From contig JAGCIC010000168.1 of assembly GCA_017648805.1 (NCBI GenBank), positions 1-5,885 on the forward strand: a stretch of DNA of 5,885 nt, given 5' to 3'. Each line of letters starts with the position of its first letter. The first letter of the stretch is position 1. This document shows, piece by piece, positions 1 through 5,885 of this stretch. This DNA is from Clostridia bacterium (GTDB lineage: Bacteria; Bacillota_A; Clostridia; Christensenellales; Aristaeellaceae). Both the position numbers and the translations under genes were made by a program. The notes under the pieces were generated by a model. It was not told the origin of the DNA. It did not search any database and saw nothing but the letters and a program-made list of their open reading frames with translations.

Positions 1-2
1 CC

Positions 3-311
3 CAGAAGGCGGGCGAGTATCTGGGCGCGGCCATGGTGTGCGCGGGCTTCACGCTGTACCAGAACGAGATCGGCGAACTCGGCATGGATGTAATAAACAA
101 TATCACGGGCGAGACGACGGACCTGATGTCTCCCCTTTACAGCCTGGGCGGGCTGACCGAACAGCAGCTCCAGGACGGCATCGCCTATGTGGGCACCATG
201 TGCGGCTTCCCGGCGGGCACCGAAGTGCGCAGCGATACCCAGGATGGGATCACTTACCTGTACGTAGGCTTCTTCCTCTGCCCCATGGAGTGGGAACTCA
301 CGGTAGGCTGA
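3..311 (+). CDS. Hypothetical protein, C-terminal part (5' end outside window)
   Basis: The reading frame is open from the first bases of the window to a TGA at 309-311, giving about 102 residues. The first ATG at 33 has no Shine-Dalgarno sequence before it (the bases upstream read through as QKAGEYLGAA), so the true start probably lies outside the window and this is a C-terminal fragment. The visible part has no transmembrane-length hydrophobic run. It is moderately acidic, rich in glycine, and has three cysteines, two of them in the hydrophobic stretches MVCAGFTLY and VGFFLCPMEW. I do not recognise the family and assign no function. Codon use (GGC, GCC, CTG, some ATA) matches the neighbouring genes, so nothing suggests recent transfer. 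It ends just before an intrinsic terminator, which fits a genuine gene end rather than a chance open frame. Confidence 0.7.
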   Translation, partial: QKAGEYLGAAMVCAGFTLYQNEIGELGMDVINNITGETTDLMSPLYSLGGLTEQQLQDGIAYVGTMCGFPAGTEVRSDTQDGITYLYVGFFLCPMEWELTVG

Positions 312-333
312 TACCGAACACGCATTTGATACG

Positions 334-359
334 CGGGCGGAGGCATTCCGCCCGTTTTT
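334..359 (+). terminator. Intrinsic terminator after the hypothetical gene
   Basis: A perfect 8-bp GC-rich stem pairs CGGGCGGA (334-341) with TCCGCCCG (347-354) around a 5-base loop GGCAT. It is followed directly by TTTTT (355-359). This is a textbook Rho-independent terminator. It starts 23 bases after the stop codon of the upstream gene and ends 28 bases before the pyrR ATG, so it could also act as a partial or conditional barrier to readthrough into pyrR. Confidence 0.85.
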
Positions 360-369
360 GAGCGAATAA

Positions 370-921
<552 letters not shown>

Positions 922-949
922 AAGAAAAACAAAAACTTCTGGAGGCAAA

Positions 950-2029
950 ATGAACGCGATACTGATCCCCGCGTACAAGCCGGACGAAAAACTGATAGAG
1001 CTGTGCGAAAAACTGCTGTCGCATCCGAACGTGCAGGTCGTGGTGGTGGACGACGGCAGCGGCGAAAGCTATAAAAACATATTCGAAAATCTCGATCCGC
1101 GGGTGGTGCGCCTGGGTTACGGGGAGAACCACGGCAAGGGCTACGCGCTCAAAACGGGAATAAGGTATATTTACGAAAACATGCCGGAGTGCGAGCGCCT
1201 GGTGACCGCCGACGCGGACGGCCAGCACCGCTACGAGGACATAGAAAAAGTCATAGCCAAAAGCCAGGAGTGCCCAGGTGCGCTGGTGCTGGGCGGGCGC
1301 AGGTTCGACGAAAGCAACGTGCCTTTCCGTTCCCGCTTCGGCAATGCCTGCACGCGCCTGGTGTTCCGCCTGGCCAGCGGGGTGGCGGTATACGACACCC
1401 AGACGGGTCTGAGGGGCTTTGACCGCCCGGGCATGAAGCTGTTCATGGACGTGAAGGGCGACAGGTACGAATACGAGATGAACATGCTGCTCAGGGCTTC
1501 GGAAGAGGACATGCCCATAAAGGAGATCACCATCGCCACGGTGTACCTGGAGGAAAACAAGTCCAGCCACTTCAATCCCCTTAAGGACTCACTGCGCATA
1601 TACAAGAGCATCCTCAAGTTCGCCGCCTCCAGTTTTCTGGCGTTTTTGCTGGACTATCTGGTGTTCCTTATACTGCACCGGGTGTTCAGGGCGCTTGGCT
1701 GGTTCATGCCGGGGCTCAATATAGGGAAACTGCATCTGGGCCCGAAGGAAGCTGCCAACGCCTTTGCCAGGGTCGTGTCTTCCTGCGCCAACTTCTTCGT
1801 GAACCACCGAGTGGTTTTCAACAGCAAGGAAAAGATCTGGAAGGCCGCGATCAAATACGCGCTGCTGGCGTTGTTCATATTCTGCCTGGACACTTTCGTG
1901 CTCAAGTTCTTTATGGAAGTTTGCTCCGTGCCGGACTGGCTGGCCAAGCCCATGACGGAGACCATCATGTTCTTCGTGAATTTCCCCATACAGCGCAAAT
2001 TCGTGTTCAAGAGACAGAGAAGAAGCTGA
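950..2029 (+). CDS. Bifunctional glycosyltransferase family 2 / GtrA-like membrane protein
   Basis: This 359-residue protein joins two domains. Residues 1-215 form a GT-A glycosyltransferase of the dolichol-phosphate mannosyltransferase-like GT2 type. It has VVVDDGSG at 31-38 (nucleotide-sugar binding), DADGQH at 88-93 (the metal-binding DxD) and TQTGLRGF at 150-157. Residues 222-355 form a GtrA-like domain with about four membrane segments (around 223-243, 268-286, 301-322 and 333-349). It shows the typical polar motif VNHRVVFNSK and a final QRKFVF. In known families the GT2 half moves a sugar from a nucleotide donor to a polyprenyl phosphate, and GtrA-type proteins are implicated in flipping or handling that lipid-linked sugar across the cytoplasmic membrane. 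Donor and acceptor cannot be read from the sequence. The ATG at 950 has GGAGG (941-945) 4 bases upstream. The fused architecture is common in Clostridia. It follows pyrR by 28 bases and ends before a strong hairpin. Confidence 0.92.
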   Translation: MNAILIPAYKPDEKLIELCEKLLSHPNVQVVVVDDGSGESYKNIFENLDPRVVRLGYGENHGKGYALKTGIRYIYENMPECERLVTADADGQHRYEDIEKVIAKSQECPGALVLGGRRFDESNVPFRSRFGNACTRLVFRLASGVAVYDTQTGLRGFDRPGMKLFMDVKGDRYEYEMNMLLRASEEDMPIKEITIATVYLEENKSSHFNPLKDSLRIYKSILKFAASSFLAFLLDYLVFLILHRVFRALGWFMPGLNIGKLHLGPKEAANAFARVVSSCANFFVNHRVVFNSKEKIWKAAIKYALLALFIFCLDTFVLKFFMEVCSVPDWLAKPMTETIMFFVNFPIQRKFVFKRQRRS

Positions 2030-2049
2030 AAAGCCGGCATATGATAAAC

Positions 2050-2081
2050 CAAGCCTCCGGGAGCGCCGCCCCGGAGGCTTG
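2050..2081. terminator. Bidirectional intrinsic terminator between convergent genes
   Basis: A perfect 12-bp stem pairs CAAGCCTCCGGG (2050-2061) with CCCGGAGGCTTG (2070-2081) around the 8-base loop AGCGCCGC. It lies between the stop of the GT2/GtrA gene (2029) and the stop of the HAD phosphatase gene (2108) on the other strand, so it can serve both. The tails are only moderately U-rich: TATTATATAATT on the plus strand and GTTTATCAT on the minus strand. Termination therefore rests mainly on the stability of the stem. Confidence 0.85.
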
Positions 2082-2107
2082 TATTATATAATTGGACAGG
2101 GCTCGCC

Positions 2108-2881
2108 TTATTCCAAGATCTCTAGTATGACCTGCCTGACGGCGTGTTCGTGATTCGGCACGGTGATCTTGTCCGCGGCCTGCTTGACGTTTTCCAGAGC
2201 GTTGCCCACGGCGACGCCTATATCTGCCGCGCTTAAAAGGGACACGTCATTTTCGTAATCACCCATGCCTATCAGGGTGTGCACCCGTCCTCCCATGAGC
2301 CGTTTTACCAGTCTGGCCGCGTTGCCCTTGCCGCTGAAGGCGGGCAGCATCTCAAGACCCACGGGCCAGGAGCGCTCGACCAGGTATTTGTCCCCGAACC
2401 TGGCTTTGGCCCGATCTTTAAGCTCCAGCGCGAGTTCAGGGGTATTTTCTATGAATATTGCCTTATATACCGGCGGCGCCCAGTCCCTTACGGAGCTTTC
2501 AGGGGTGCCTTCGCCTTTCCTCCAGACGGAATTCAAGCAGGACGAATGCCACAGGTGGGTCTCAAAGCTTATTTCGGGGTCGATGAGGGACAGGTAATCC
2601 CTGACGAATTCATCGTTCCCGCCGATCCTTTCGATGACTTCGAAACTCTCCGGGTCCACGATCGCGCCGCCGTTCAGGGCGATGACGGGGGCGTTGAGCG
2701 GCACTTTTTCCGCCACGTTTCTGATAAAATCCGGGCTTCTGCCGGAGGCGATGGTAAAGAAGCCTCCCTCAAGCTGAAACTCTTTTATGGCTTCCACGTT
2801 TTCCGGGGAGACCTGCCCGCCTTTGTCCGCCAGCGTGCCGTCGTAGTCCGCCAGGATCAGATAGCCGTCATACCTGCCCAT
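2108..2881 (-). CDS. Cof-type HAD-IIB family phosphatase
   Basis: The 257-residue product has the size and all four signature motifs of the Cof/YidA-like subfamily of haloacid dehalogenase hydrolases. Motif I is DYDGTL at 12-17 with nucleophile Asp12 and acid/base Asp14. Motif II is IASGRS at 44-49. The family NGG is at 70-72. Motif III Lys185 sits in SGKGNA, and motif IV is GMGDYENDVSLL at 205-216 with the Mg2+-binding acidic residues. The stretch of roughly residues 80-180 between motifs II and III is the C2 cap that sets substrate choice. Relatives dephosphorylate sugar phosphates, pyridoxal phosphate or flavin precursors, and the substrate cannot be told from sequence. The ATG at 2881 has AAGGAG (2894-2889) seven bases upstream, inside the preceding exporter gene, which it overlaps by 14 bases. 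It is therefore the second gene of a coupled pair. Confidence is high for the family and low for any specific substrate. Confidence 0.93.
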   Translation of the reverse strand: MGRYDGYLILADYDGTLADKGGQVSPENVEAIKEFQLEGGFFTIASGRSPDFIRNVAEKVPLNAPVIALNGGAIVDPESFEVIERIGGNDEFVRDYLSLIDPEISFETHLWHSSCLNSVWRKGEGTPESSVRDWAPPVYKAIFIENTPELALELKDRAKARFGDKYLVERSWPVGLEMLPAFSGKGNAARLVKRLMGGRVHTLIGMGDYENDVSLLSAADIGVAVGNALENVKQAADKITVPNHEHAVRQVILEILE

Positions 2882-4241
2882 TCATTTTCTCCTTGTTGGT
2901 GAGCACCCTTATCCACCTGTAGCGGTTCACCACGAACACCGCCACGGTGCACTTGATGAGCTGGTCGCTTTTAAGGATGAAGAACACCCACACCGGGGGC
3001 AGCTTCCACCAGTACGCCGCCATGAGCGCGAAGGAGAGCACCACGCCCCACTGGAACACCAGGTCGTTCAAAAACACGAAGCGGGTGTTGCCGCCGCCGC
3101 GGACTATGCCCGTAAGGCAGGGCGCCTGGTAGCTGGTGCCTACGGAAGTTATGGACAAGACCAGCACGAACTGCTTTGCGTATCTGACCGCTTCGGGGCT
3201 TTCCAGATCATACAGGCGGATGACCGGGCCTCTTACCAGGAATATCGTAAGCCCCGTGACCAGTCCAGTCGCCAGGAACAGCAGCTGCATGGTGACCACG
3301 TATTCCTTAAGACGGCTCAGGTCGCCCGAGCCAACCACCTTGCCGGTTATGACGCCCGCCGCGCTGCCGCCACCGTAAGCGAACACGCTTATGACCGAGA
3401 ACAGGCTGAGCGCCAGGGAGTTGGCGCTTATCACGTCGCCGCCCATATGGCCGATTATGGAGGTCTGTATGAACATTGCGATGCCCCAGCTGGCGCCGCC
3501 CAGCATTATGGGCGTGGCGTGGCGGAAGTAGTCTTTCCACAGCGCGCTGTCGAATCTCAGGGCGTTTTTCGGGGTCAAACGCAGTTTTTTGTCGATTTTG
3601 AGGCTGTATATCAGGGCGACTGTCAGCTCGAACAGGCGGGCGGCGAGTGTGGCCCAGGCCGCGCCCCTGATGCCCAGCTCCGGGAAACCCAGATGTCCGA
3701 AGATCAGGCAGTAGTTGAGCAGCAGGTTCAGAAACAGGCTCATCAGCGTGACGATGAAGCCGATCCTGGCGTTCTCCACGCTCCTCTGGGTGGCAAGCAG
3801 CACGGTGGTCAGGCACCACACGGGGTAGGTGAAGCGGATGATGTCCAGATACTCGCAGCCCGCGTTTATGATCTTGGCATCGCCTGCCAGAAGGGAAAGT
3901 ATGCCGCCGGGGAACGCGCTGACGGAGGCGGAAAACACGAATCCCAGGGTGAGCGCGGTCAACAGGCCCGCGGTAAACACGGGATATATGGGCTTTAGCT
4001 TTTTCGCGCCCCAGTACTGGCTGGATATGACCGCCACGCCTTCGCCCGCCGCAGTGACCACCATCTGCAGTAGGAACTGGATCTGGTTGGCCAGGGAGGC
4101 GCCGTTAAGGGCGGTGGAGGAGTAGCGGGCCAGCATCACGTTGTCCAGCAGGGATACGGAATAGGACAGCAGGTTCTGTGCCGCCACGAACAAAAGCAGG
4201 CTGAAATATGTTCTGTAAAACGACTTGTCACGCGTTATCAT
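2868..4241 (-). CDS. MATE family efflux transporter
   Basis: The 457-residue polytopic protein has the length and two-fold architecture of MATE exporters, which extrude cationic drugs or metabolites across the cytoplasmic membrane using a Na+ or H+ gradient. About twelve hydrophobic segments can be drawn, near residues 12-32, 45-72, 86-107, 132-152, 160-182, 192-213, 242-262, 272-300, 316-336, 356-380, 387-410 and 415-438. Family-like sequences include LDNVMLARYS at 32-41, NLLLNYCLIFG at 172-182 followed by the G-x-RGAAWAT element at 190-198, and GGGNTRFVFLND at 382-393 in the second half. The ATG at 4241 is the only plausible start: upstream in-frame codons hold no ATG, GTG or TTG before a stop at 4304-4302, and the next Met (residue 36) would delete the first membrane helix. 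Unlike its neighbours it has no Shine-Dalgarno sequence. It is followed by the overlapping HAD gene. Substrate is unknown. Confidence 0.94.
   Translation of the reverse strand: MITRDKSFYRTYFSLLLFVAAQNLLSYSVSLLDNVMLARYSSTALNGASLANQIQFLLQMVVTAAGEGVAVISSQYWGAKKLKPIYPVFTAGLLTALTLGFVFSASVSAFPGGILSLLAGDAKIINAGCEYLDIIRFTYPVWCLTTVLLATQRSVENARIGFIVTLMSLFLNLLLNYCLIFGHLGFPELGIRGAAWATLAARLFELTVALIYSLKIDKKLRLTPKNALRFDSALWKDYFRHATPIMLGGASWGIAMFIQTSIIGHMGGDVISANSLALSLFSVISVFAYGGGSAAGVITGKVVGSGDLSRLKEYVVTMQLLFLATGLVTGLTIFLVRGPVIRLYDLESPEAVRYAKQFVLVLSITSVGTSYQAPCLTGIVRGGGNTRFVFLNDLVFQWGVVLSFALMAAYWWKLPPVWVFFILKSDQLIKCTVAVFVVNRYRWIRVLTNKEKMNGQV
2889..2894 (-). promoter_or_regulatory. Ribosome binding site of the HAD gene, inside the exporter coding region
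   Basis: AAGGAG on the minus strand lies 7 bases before the ATG at 2881 and within the final codons of the MATE gene (Lys-Glu-Lys before Met-Asn). It fixes the HAD start and implies that ribosomes finishing the exporter pass over, and probably help expose, this site (translational coupling, inferred). Confidence 0.75.
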
Positions 4242-4267
4242 AGCAGTATTGTGCCCGATGGGCGGGA

Positions 4268-4285
4268 GACCGCAAAAACGCGGCC
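4268..4285 (-). promoter_or_regulatory. Hairpin in the presumed 5' leader of the exporter gene
   Basis: On the minus strand GGCCGC (4285-4280) pairs with GCGGTC (4273-4268), including one G-U pair, around the loop GTTTTT. It is followed 5 bases later by a second small hairpin, GCCC-ATC-GGGC (4262-4252). Together they occupy the space where a Shine-Dalgarno site would be expected. Neither has a U-tract, so they are not terminators. Any regulatory role is inference. Confidence 0.35.
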
Positions 4286-4310
4286 GGACGGGTAAAATGC
4301 ATCAAGGGGT

Positions 4311-4339
4311 AGTCTACCATAATGTGCGGCGCTTAGCAA
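4311..4339 (-). promoter_or_regulatory. Candidate sigma-A promoter for the exporter-phosphatase operon
   Basis: On the minus strand TTGCTA (4339-4334) and TAGACT (4316-4311) are separated by 17 bases, and TGG precedes the -10 box (extended -10). Each hexamer matches consensus at 4 of 6 positions. This would give a leader of about 60 bases before the ATG at 4241. It is the best candidate I could find by eye, but the match is modest. Confidence 0.35.
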
Positions 4340-4357
4340 TACGCAAGCGAGTTTTTT
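4330..4357 (+). terminator. Possible intrinsic terminator with no gene upstream
   Basis: CGCTT (4330-4334) pairs with AAGCG (4345-4349). After a bulged A two more G-C pairs close a 5-base loop AATAC. Two bases later comes a run of six T (4352-4357). The form fits a weak Rho-independent terminator on the plus strand. No plus-strand gene precedes it, since the region to its left is the antisense of the exporter, so it may stop antisense transcription, end a small RNA, or be chance. Confidence 0.35.
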
Positions 4358-4457
4358 ACGGAAGGTTTTATCTTTGCGAGACACGCGCATGAAGCGGGGA
4401 TATCCCATTGTTTACCAAAGATTAATCCGTAATATGCGGCTTTTGGCGCCGAAAAGG

Positions 4458-4486
4458 TTGAAACAGAACGCCGCGCGTGGTATAAT
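4458..4486 (+). promoter_or_regulatory. Strong sigma-A promoter of the rimP-nusA operon
   Basis: TTGAAA (4458-4463; consensus TTGACA, one mismatch) is followed after exactly 17 bases by a perfect TATAAT (4481-4486). The spacer ends in TGG, giving an extended -10 (TGn). Transcription would begin around 4492-4494, leaving a leader of about 70 bases before the rimP start. This is the best promoter in the window and fits the housekeeping role of the operon. Confidence 0.88.
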
Positions 4487-4512
4487 AATCTGTGTGCTGT
4501 TTCGACAGCGAG

Positions 4513-4533
4513 GCCGCGTCTTCAGGGCGCGGC
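4513..4533 (+). ncRNA. Hairpin in the rimP 5' leader
   Basis: GCCGCG (4513-4518) pairs with CGCGGC (4528-4533). A G-U and a C-G pair can extend the stem inward to a 5-base loop TTCAG (4521-4525). It lies about 20 bases after the predicted transcription start and 20 bases before the Shine-Dalgarno site. It is followed by TCAAGTTTGG, which lacks a proper U-tract, so it is not a convincing terminator. Hairpins in this position before rimP are common in other bacteria; whether this one is functional is an inference. Confidence 0.4.
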
Positions 4534-4554
4534 TCAAGTTTGGACCCCGGCCAG

Positions 4555-4559
4555 GGAGG
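4555..4559 (+). promoter_or_regulatory. Ribosome binding site fixing the TTG start of rimP
   Basis: GGAGG followed by five A leads directly into TTG at 4565. No ATG or GTG in this frame lies at a suitable distance, and the next in-frame candidate (GTG at 4610) has no such site. This decides the rimP start. Confidence 0.85.
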
Positions 4560-4564
4560 AAAAA

Positions 4565-5050
4565 TTGCCAAATAAATCAAGCAGTCTGGCAACGCTTGAA
4601 GCTGCCTGCGTGAAGCTGGCGGAGGAAACAGGGCTCGAGTTCGTGGACTTGGAGCTTGTTAAGGAACCCTCCGGCAGATGTTTGCGTATTTATATGGACA
4701 AGGAAGGCGGAATAAACATCGACGATATCGAGGCCTTCCATAAGCGTGTGCGCCCGCTGACGGACGCCATCGATTACGACTACATGGAGGTGTCTTCCCC
4801 CGGGGCGGACCGTCCGCTCAAAAAGCCCAAAGACTTTGAAAAGGCACTGGGCAGCGAGGTGGAAGTCAAGCTGTTTGCCCCCGTGGACGGCGTAAAGCAG
4901 TTCGTGGGCACGCTGTGCGCGTACGACGAAAACAGCGTGCAGGTGGACTGCGCGGGCGATATAAAGAGCTTCGAACTTAAAAAGCTCGCGCTTATACGTC
5001 CCTACATCGACGTGGAAAAAGAACTGGAGAACAGTCAGGATTTAGTTTAA
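4565..5050 (+). CDS. rimP: Ribosome maturation factor RimP
   Basis: The 161-residue product matches RimP (formerly YlxS/YhbC), a cytoplasmic factor that binds the 30S precursor and helps assemble the 3' major domain of 16S rRNA. The N-terminal alpha/beta domain covers about residues 8-82, with LRIYMDKEGGI at 40-50 and an acidic helix following. The diagnostic YMEVSSPGADRPLKKPKDF is at 73-91. A C-terminal SH3-like beta domain runs from about 92 to 150, and the tail is acidic. Translation starts at TTG, set by GGAGG five bases upstream. It is the first gene after a near-consensus extended -10 promoter and has a short structured leader. nusA begins 12 bases after the TAA with its own Shine-Dalgarno site, the gene order found in most bacteria. 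Length and motifs are intact. Confidence 0.96.
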   Translation: MPNKSSSLATLEAACVKLAEETGLEFVDLELVKEPSGRCLRIYMDKEGGINIDDIEAFHKRVRPLTDAIDYDYMEVSSPGADRPLKKPKDFEKALGSEVEVKLFAPVDGVKQFVGTLCAYDENSVQVDCAGDIKSFELKKLALIRPYIDVEKELENSQDLV

Positions 5051-5062
5051 TTGGAGGAAAAA

Positions 5063-5885
5063 ATGGCTAAGAAATCCAAAACCCAGCCTGTGAATGAGAC
5101 TTCCGAGCTGATACTCGCCATAGACGAACTGTGCAAGGCGAAGAACATAAGCCGCGAAGTGCTGTTTACCAAAATCGAGGCGGCCATGGTGAGCGCCTAT
5201 AAAAAGGAATACGGCAAACAGGACAACGTTACCGCCACCGTGAACCGCACCACCGGCACCATAGAGGTGTTCGCGCGCAAGACGATAGTGAGCGAAGTCA
5301 CCGAACCCGCGGTGGAGATCTCCTTGGAAGAGGTCAGGAGCAAGTTCCCGGAGCTTACCGACTATGACCAGGCCGACCTTATCGAGGTGCCCGCCAACAT
5401 CGATTCCTTCGGCCGCATAGCCGCACAGTCCGCCAAGCAGGTGATCGTGCAGTCCATAAGGGAAGCCGAGAGGGGCGCCGTGTACGAGGAGTATTCCGAA
5501 AAGGAAAACGAGATCCTGACCGCCATAGTCAAGATAATCGAGCCCGACAGGGCTTATGTTGAACTCGGCCGCACCGAGGGCGTGCTGGAGCTCAATCAGC
5601 TGATGCCCGGCGAGACCGTGCGCGTGGGCGACCGTCTGAAGGTGTACGTGCTGGAAGTCAACAAGAGCGCCAAGGGTCCCCAGGTGATGGTGAGCCGCAC
5701 TCATACGGGGCTGGTAAAGCGCCTGTTCGAGGTCGAGGTGCCCGAGATCCGCAGCGGCGAAGTGCTGATCAAGTCCATCGCCCGCGAGGCGGGCAGCCGC
5801 ACCAAGATGGCCGTGTTCAGCGCCAACCGTGACATAGATCCCGTGGGCGCCTGCGTAGGCCCCAGGGGCATGAGGGTCGAGAACG
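5063..5885 (+). CDS. nusA: Transcription termination/antitermination protein NusA, N-terminal part (3' end outside window)
   Basis: The frame is open from ATG 5063 to the window edge, giving the first 274 residues of a protein that usually has about 350-500. NusA binds RNA polymerase and nascent RNA, promotes pausing and intrinsic termination, and takes part in rRNA antitermination. The N-terminal polymerase-binding domain covers about 10-133, including SFGRIAAQSAKQVI at 115-128. The S1 RNA-binding domain runs about 147-212, and the first KH domain begins near 220. The highly conserved LFEVEVPEI (221-229), IAREAGSRTKMAV (239-251), DPVGACVGPRGMRV (259-272) and the KH GPRG loop (266-269) are all present. 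The start has GGAGG (5053-5057) five bases upstream. It is co-transcribed with rimP. The second KH domain and any downstream genes (ylxR, infB and rbfA in most relatives) are beyond the window. Ile codons are split evenly between ATA and ATC. Confidence 0.97.
   Translation, partial: MAKKSKTQPVNETSELILAIDELCKAKNISREVLFTKIEAAMVSAYKKEYGKQDNVTATVNRTTGTIEVFARKTIVSEVTEPAVEISLEEVRSKFPELTDYDQADLIEVPANIDSFGRIAAQSAKQVIVQSIREAERGAVYEEYSEKENEILTAIVKIIEPDRAYVELGRTEGVLELNQLMPGETVRVGDRLKVYVLEVNKSAKGPQVMVSRTHTGLVKRLFEVEVPEIRSGEVLIKSIAREAGSRTKMAVFSANRDIDPVGACVGPRGMRVEN

Larger units (their letters stand above)
4242..4564. other. Divergent intergenic region between the exporter and rimP
   Basis: These 323 bases separate the minus-strand exporter from the plus-strand rimP operon. 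They are visibly more AT-rich in the middle than the coding regions. They contain the rimP promoter (4458-4486), a weaker candidate exporter promoter (4311-4339), two small hairpins next to the exporter start (4252-4262 and 4268-4285), a hairpin with a T6 run (4330-4357), the 10-bp palindrome GGGATATCCC (4397-4406) and the rimP leader hairpin (4513-4533). An open frame from 4374 to 4613 runs through the rimP promoter and into rimP, is basic and low in recognisable features, and has no ribosome binding site, so I do not call it a gene. I see no tRNA or known riboswitch. Confidence 0.75.

Noticed and set aside
38..361. 107-codon plus-strand frame overlapping the first gene
   Set aside because: It is Arg/His/Gly-rich, in another frame from the natural-looking protein ending at 311, and runs through the terminator hairpin.
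2279..2902. 207-codon open frame on the plus strand opposite the HAD gene
   Set aside because: It lies wholly antisense to a gene with all HAD catalytic motifs and has no family resemblance. Long antisense frames are expected with GC-biased codon use.
3447..3998. 183-codon open frame on the plus strand opposite the MATE gene
   Set aside because: Antisense shadow of the exporter, with a low-complexity Gly/Ala/Gln-rich translation and no recognisable domain.
4397..4406. Palindrome GGGATATCCC as a repressor operator
   Set aside because: A single 10-bp palindrome not overlapping either promoter; it could easily be chance and matches no operator I can name with confidence.
4408..4435. Second plus-strand promoter (TTGTTT, 16-base spacer, TAATAT) for rimP
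   Set aside because: Only 4 of 6 matches in each hexamer, and a far better promoter lies just downstream.
4374..4613. 79-codon plus-strand open frame before rimP
   Set aside because: It runs through the -35/-10 promoter and into rimP in another frame, lacks a ribosome binding site and resembles no protein I know.
5042..5704. 220-codon minus-strand open frame opposite nusA
   Set aside because: The plus strand encodes a clear NusA with S1 and KH motifs. The reverse frame is Gly/His/Leu-rich noise.

Overview
This window looks like an ordinary chromosomal housekeeping region of a bacterium, most likely a moderately GC-rich member of the Clostridia (Bacillota). The support is PyrR of the Bacillus/Clostridium type, strong GGAGG Shine-Dalgarno sites placed 4-7 bases before most starts, a rimP-nusA operon with a near-consensus sigma-A promoter, and a fused GT2/GtrA protein. 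Codon use is distinctive: GC-rich overall, yet with frequent ATA (Ile) and AGG (Arg). The phylum is an inference from gene content and style. I cannot name a genus.

Layout, left to right. (1) Positions 3-311 (+) are the 3' end of an unrecognised gene, closed by a clean intrinsic terminator at 334-359. (2) pyrR (388-921, +) is followed 28 bases later by a bifunctional glycosyltransferase family 2/GtrA membrane protein (950-2029, +), probably on one transcript. A strong hairpin at 2050-2081 separates these from the convergent genes on the other strand. (3) On the minus strand, a MATE-family multidrug/Na+-type exporter (4241-2868) is followed by a Cof-type HAD phosphatase (2881-2108). The two overlap by 14 bases, and the phosphatase's ribosome binding site lies inside the exporter's last codons, so they are probably translationally coupled. 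(4) A 323-base divergent intergenic region (4242-4564) carries a near-consensus extended -10 promoter for rimP, a weaker candidate promoter for the exporter, and several hairpins. (5) rimP (4565-5050, TTG start) and the 5' three-quarters or so of nusA (5063 to the window edge, +) begin the classical transcription/translation operon that in most bacteria continues to infB and rbfA.

Functionally, three units sit side by side: a pyrimidine regulator plus a cell-envelope glycan enzyme; an exporter plus a small-molecule phosphatase; and ribosome maturation plus transcription elongation. The sequence gives no sign that they work as one system. I found no CRISPR array, tRNA, rRNA, transposase, prophage gene or toxin-antitoxin pair. 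I do not see an undescribed multi-gene system here. The points most worth a second look are regulatory: how pyrR is transcribed behind a terminator, the structured SD-less leader of the exporter, an orphan T6 hairpin in the intergenic region, and the rimP leader hairpin.
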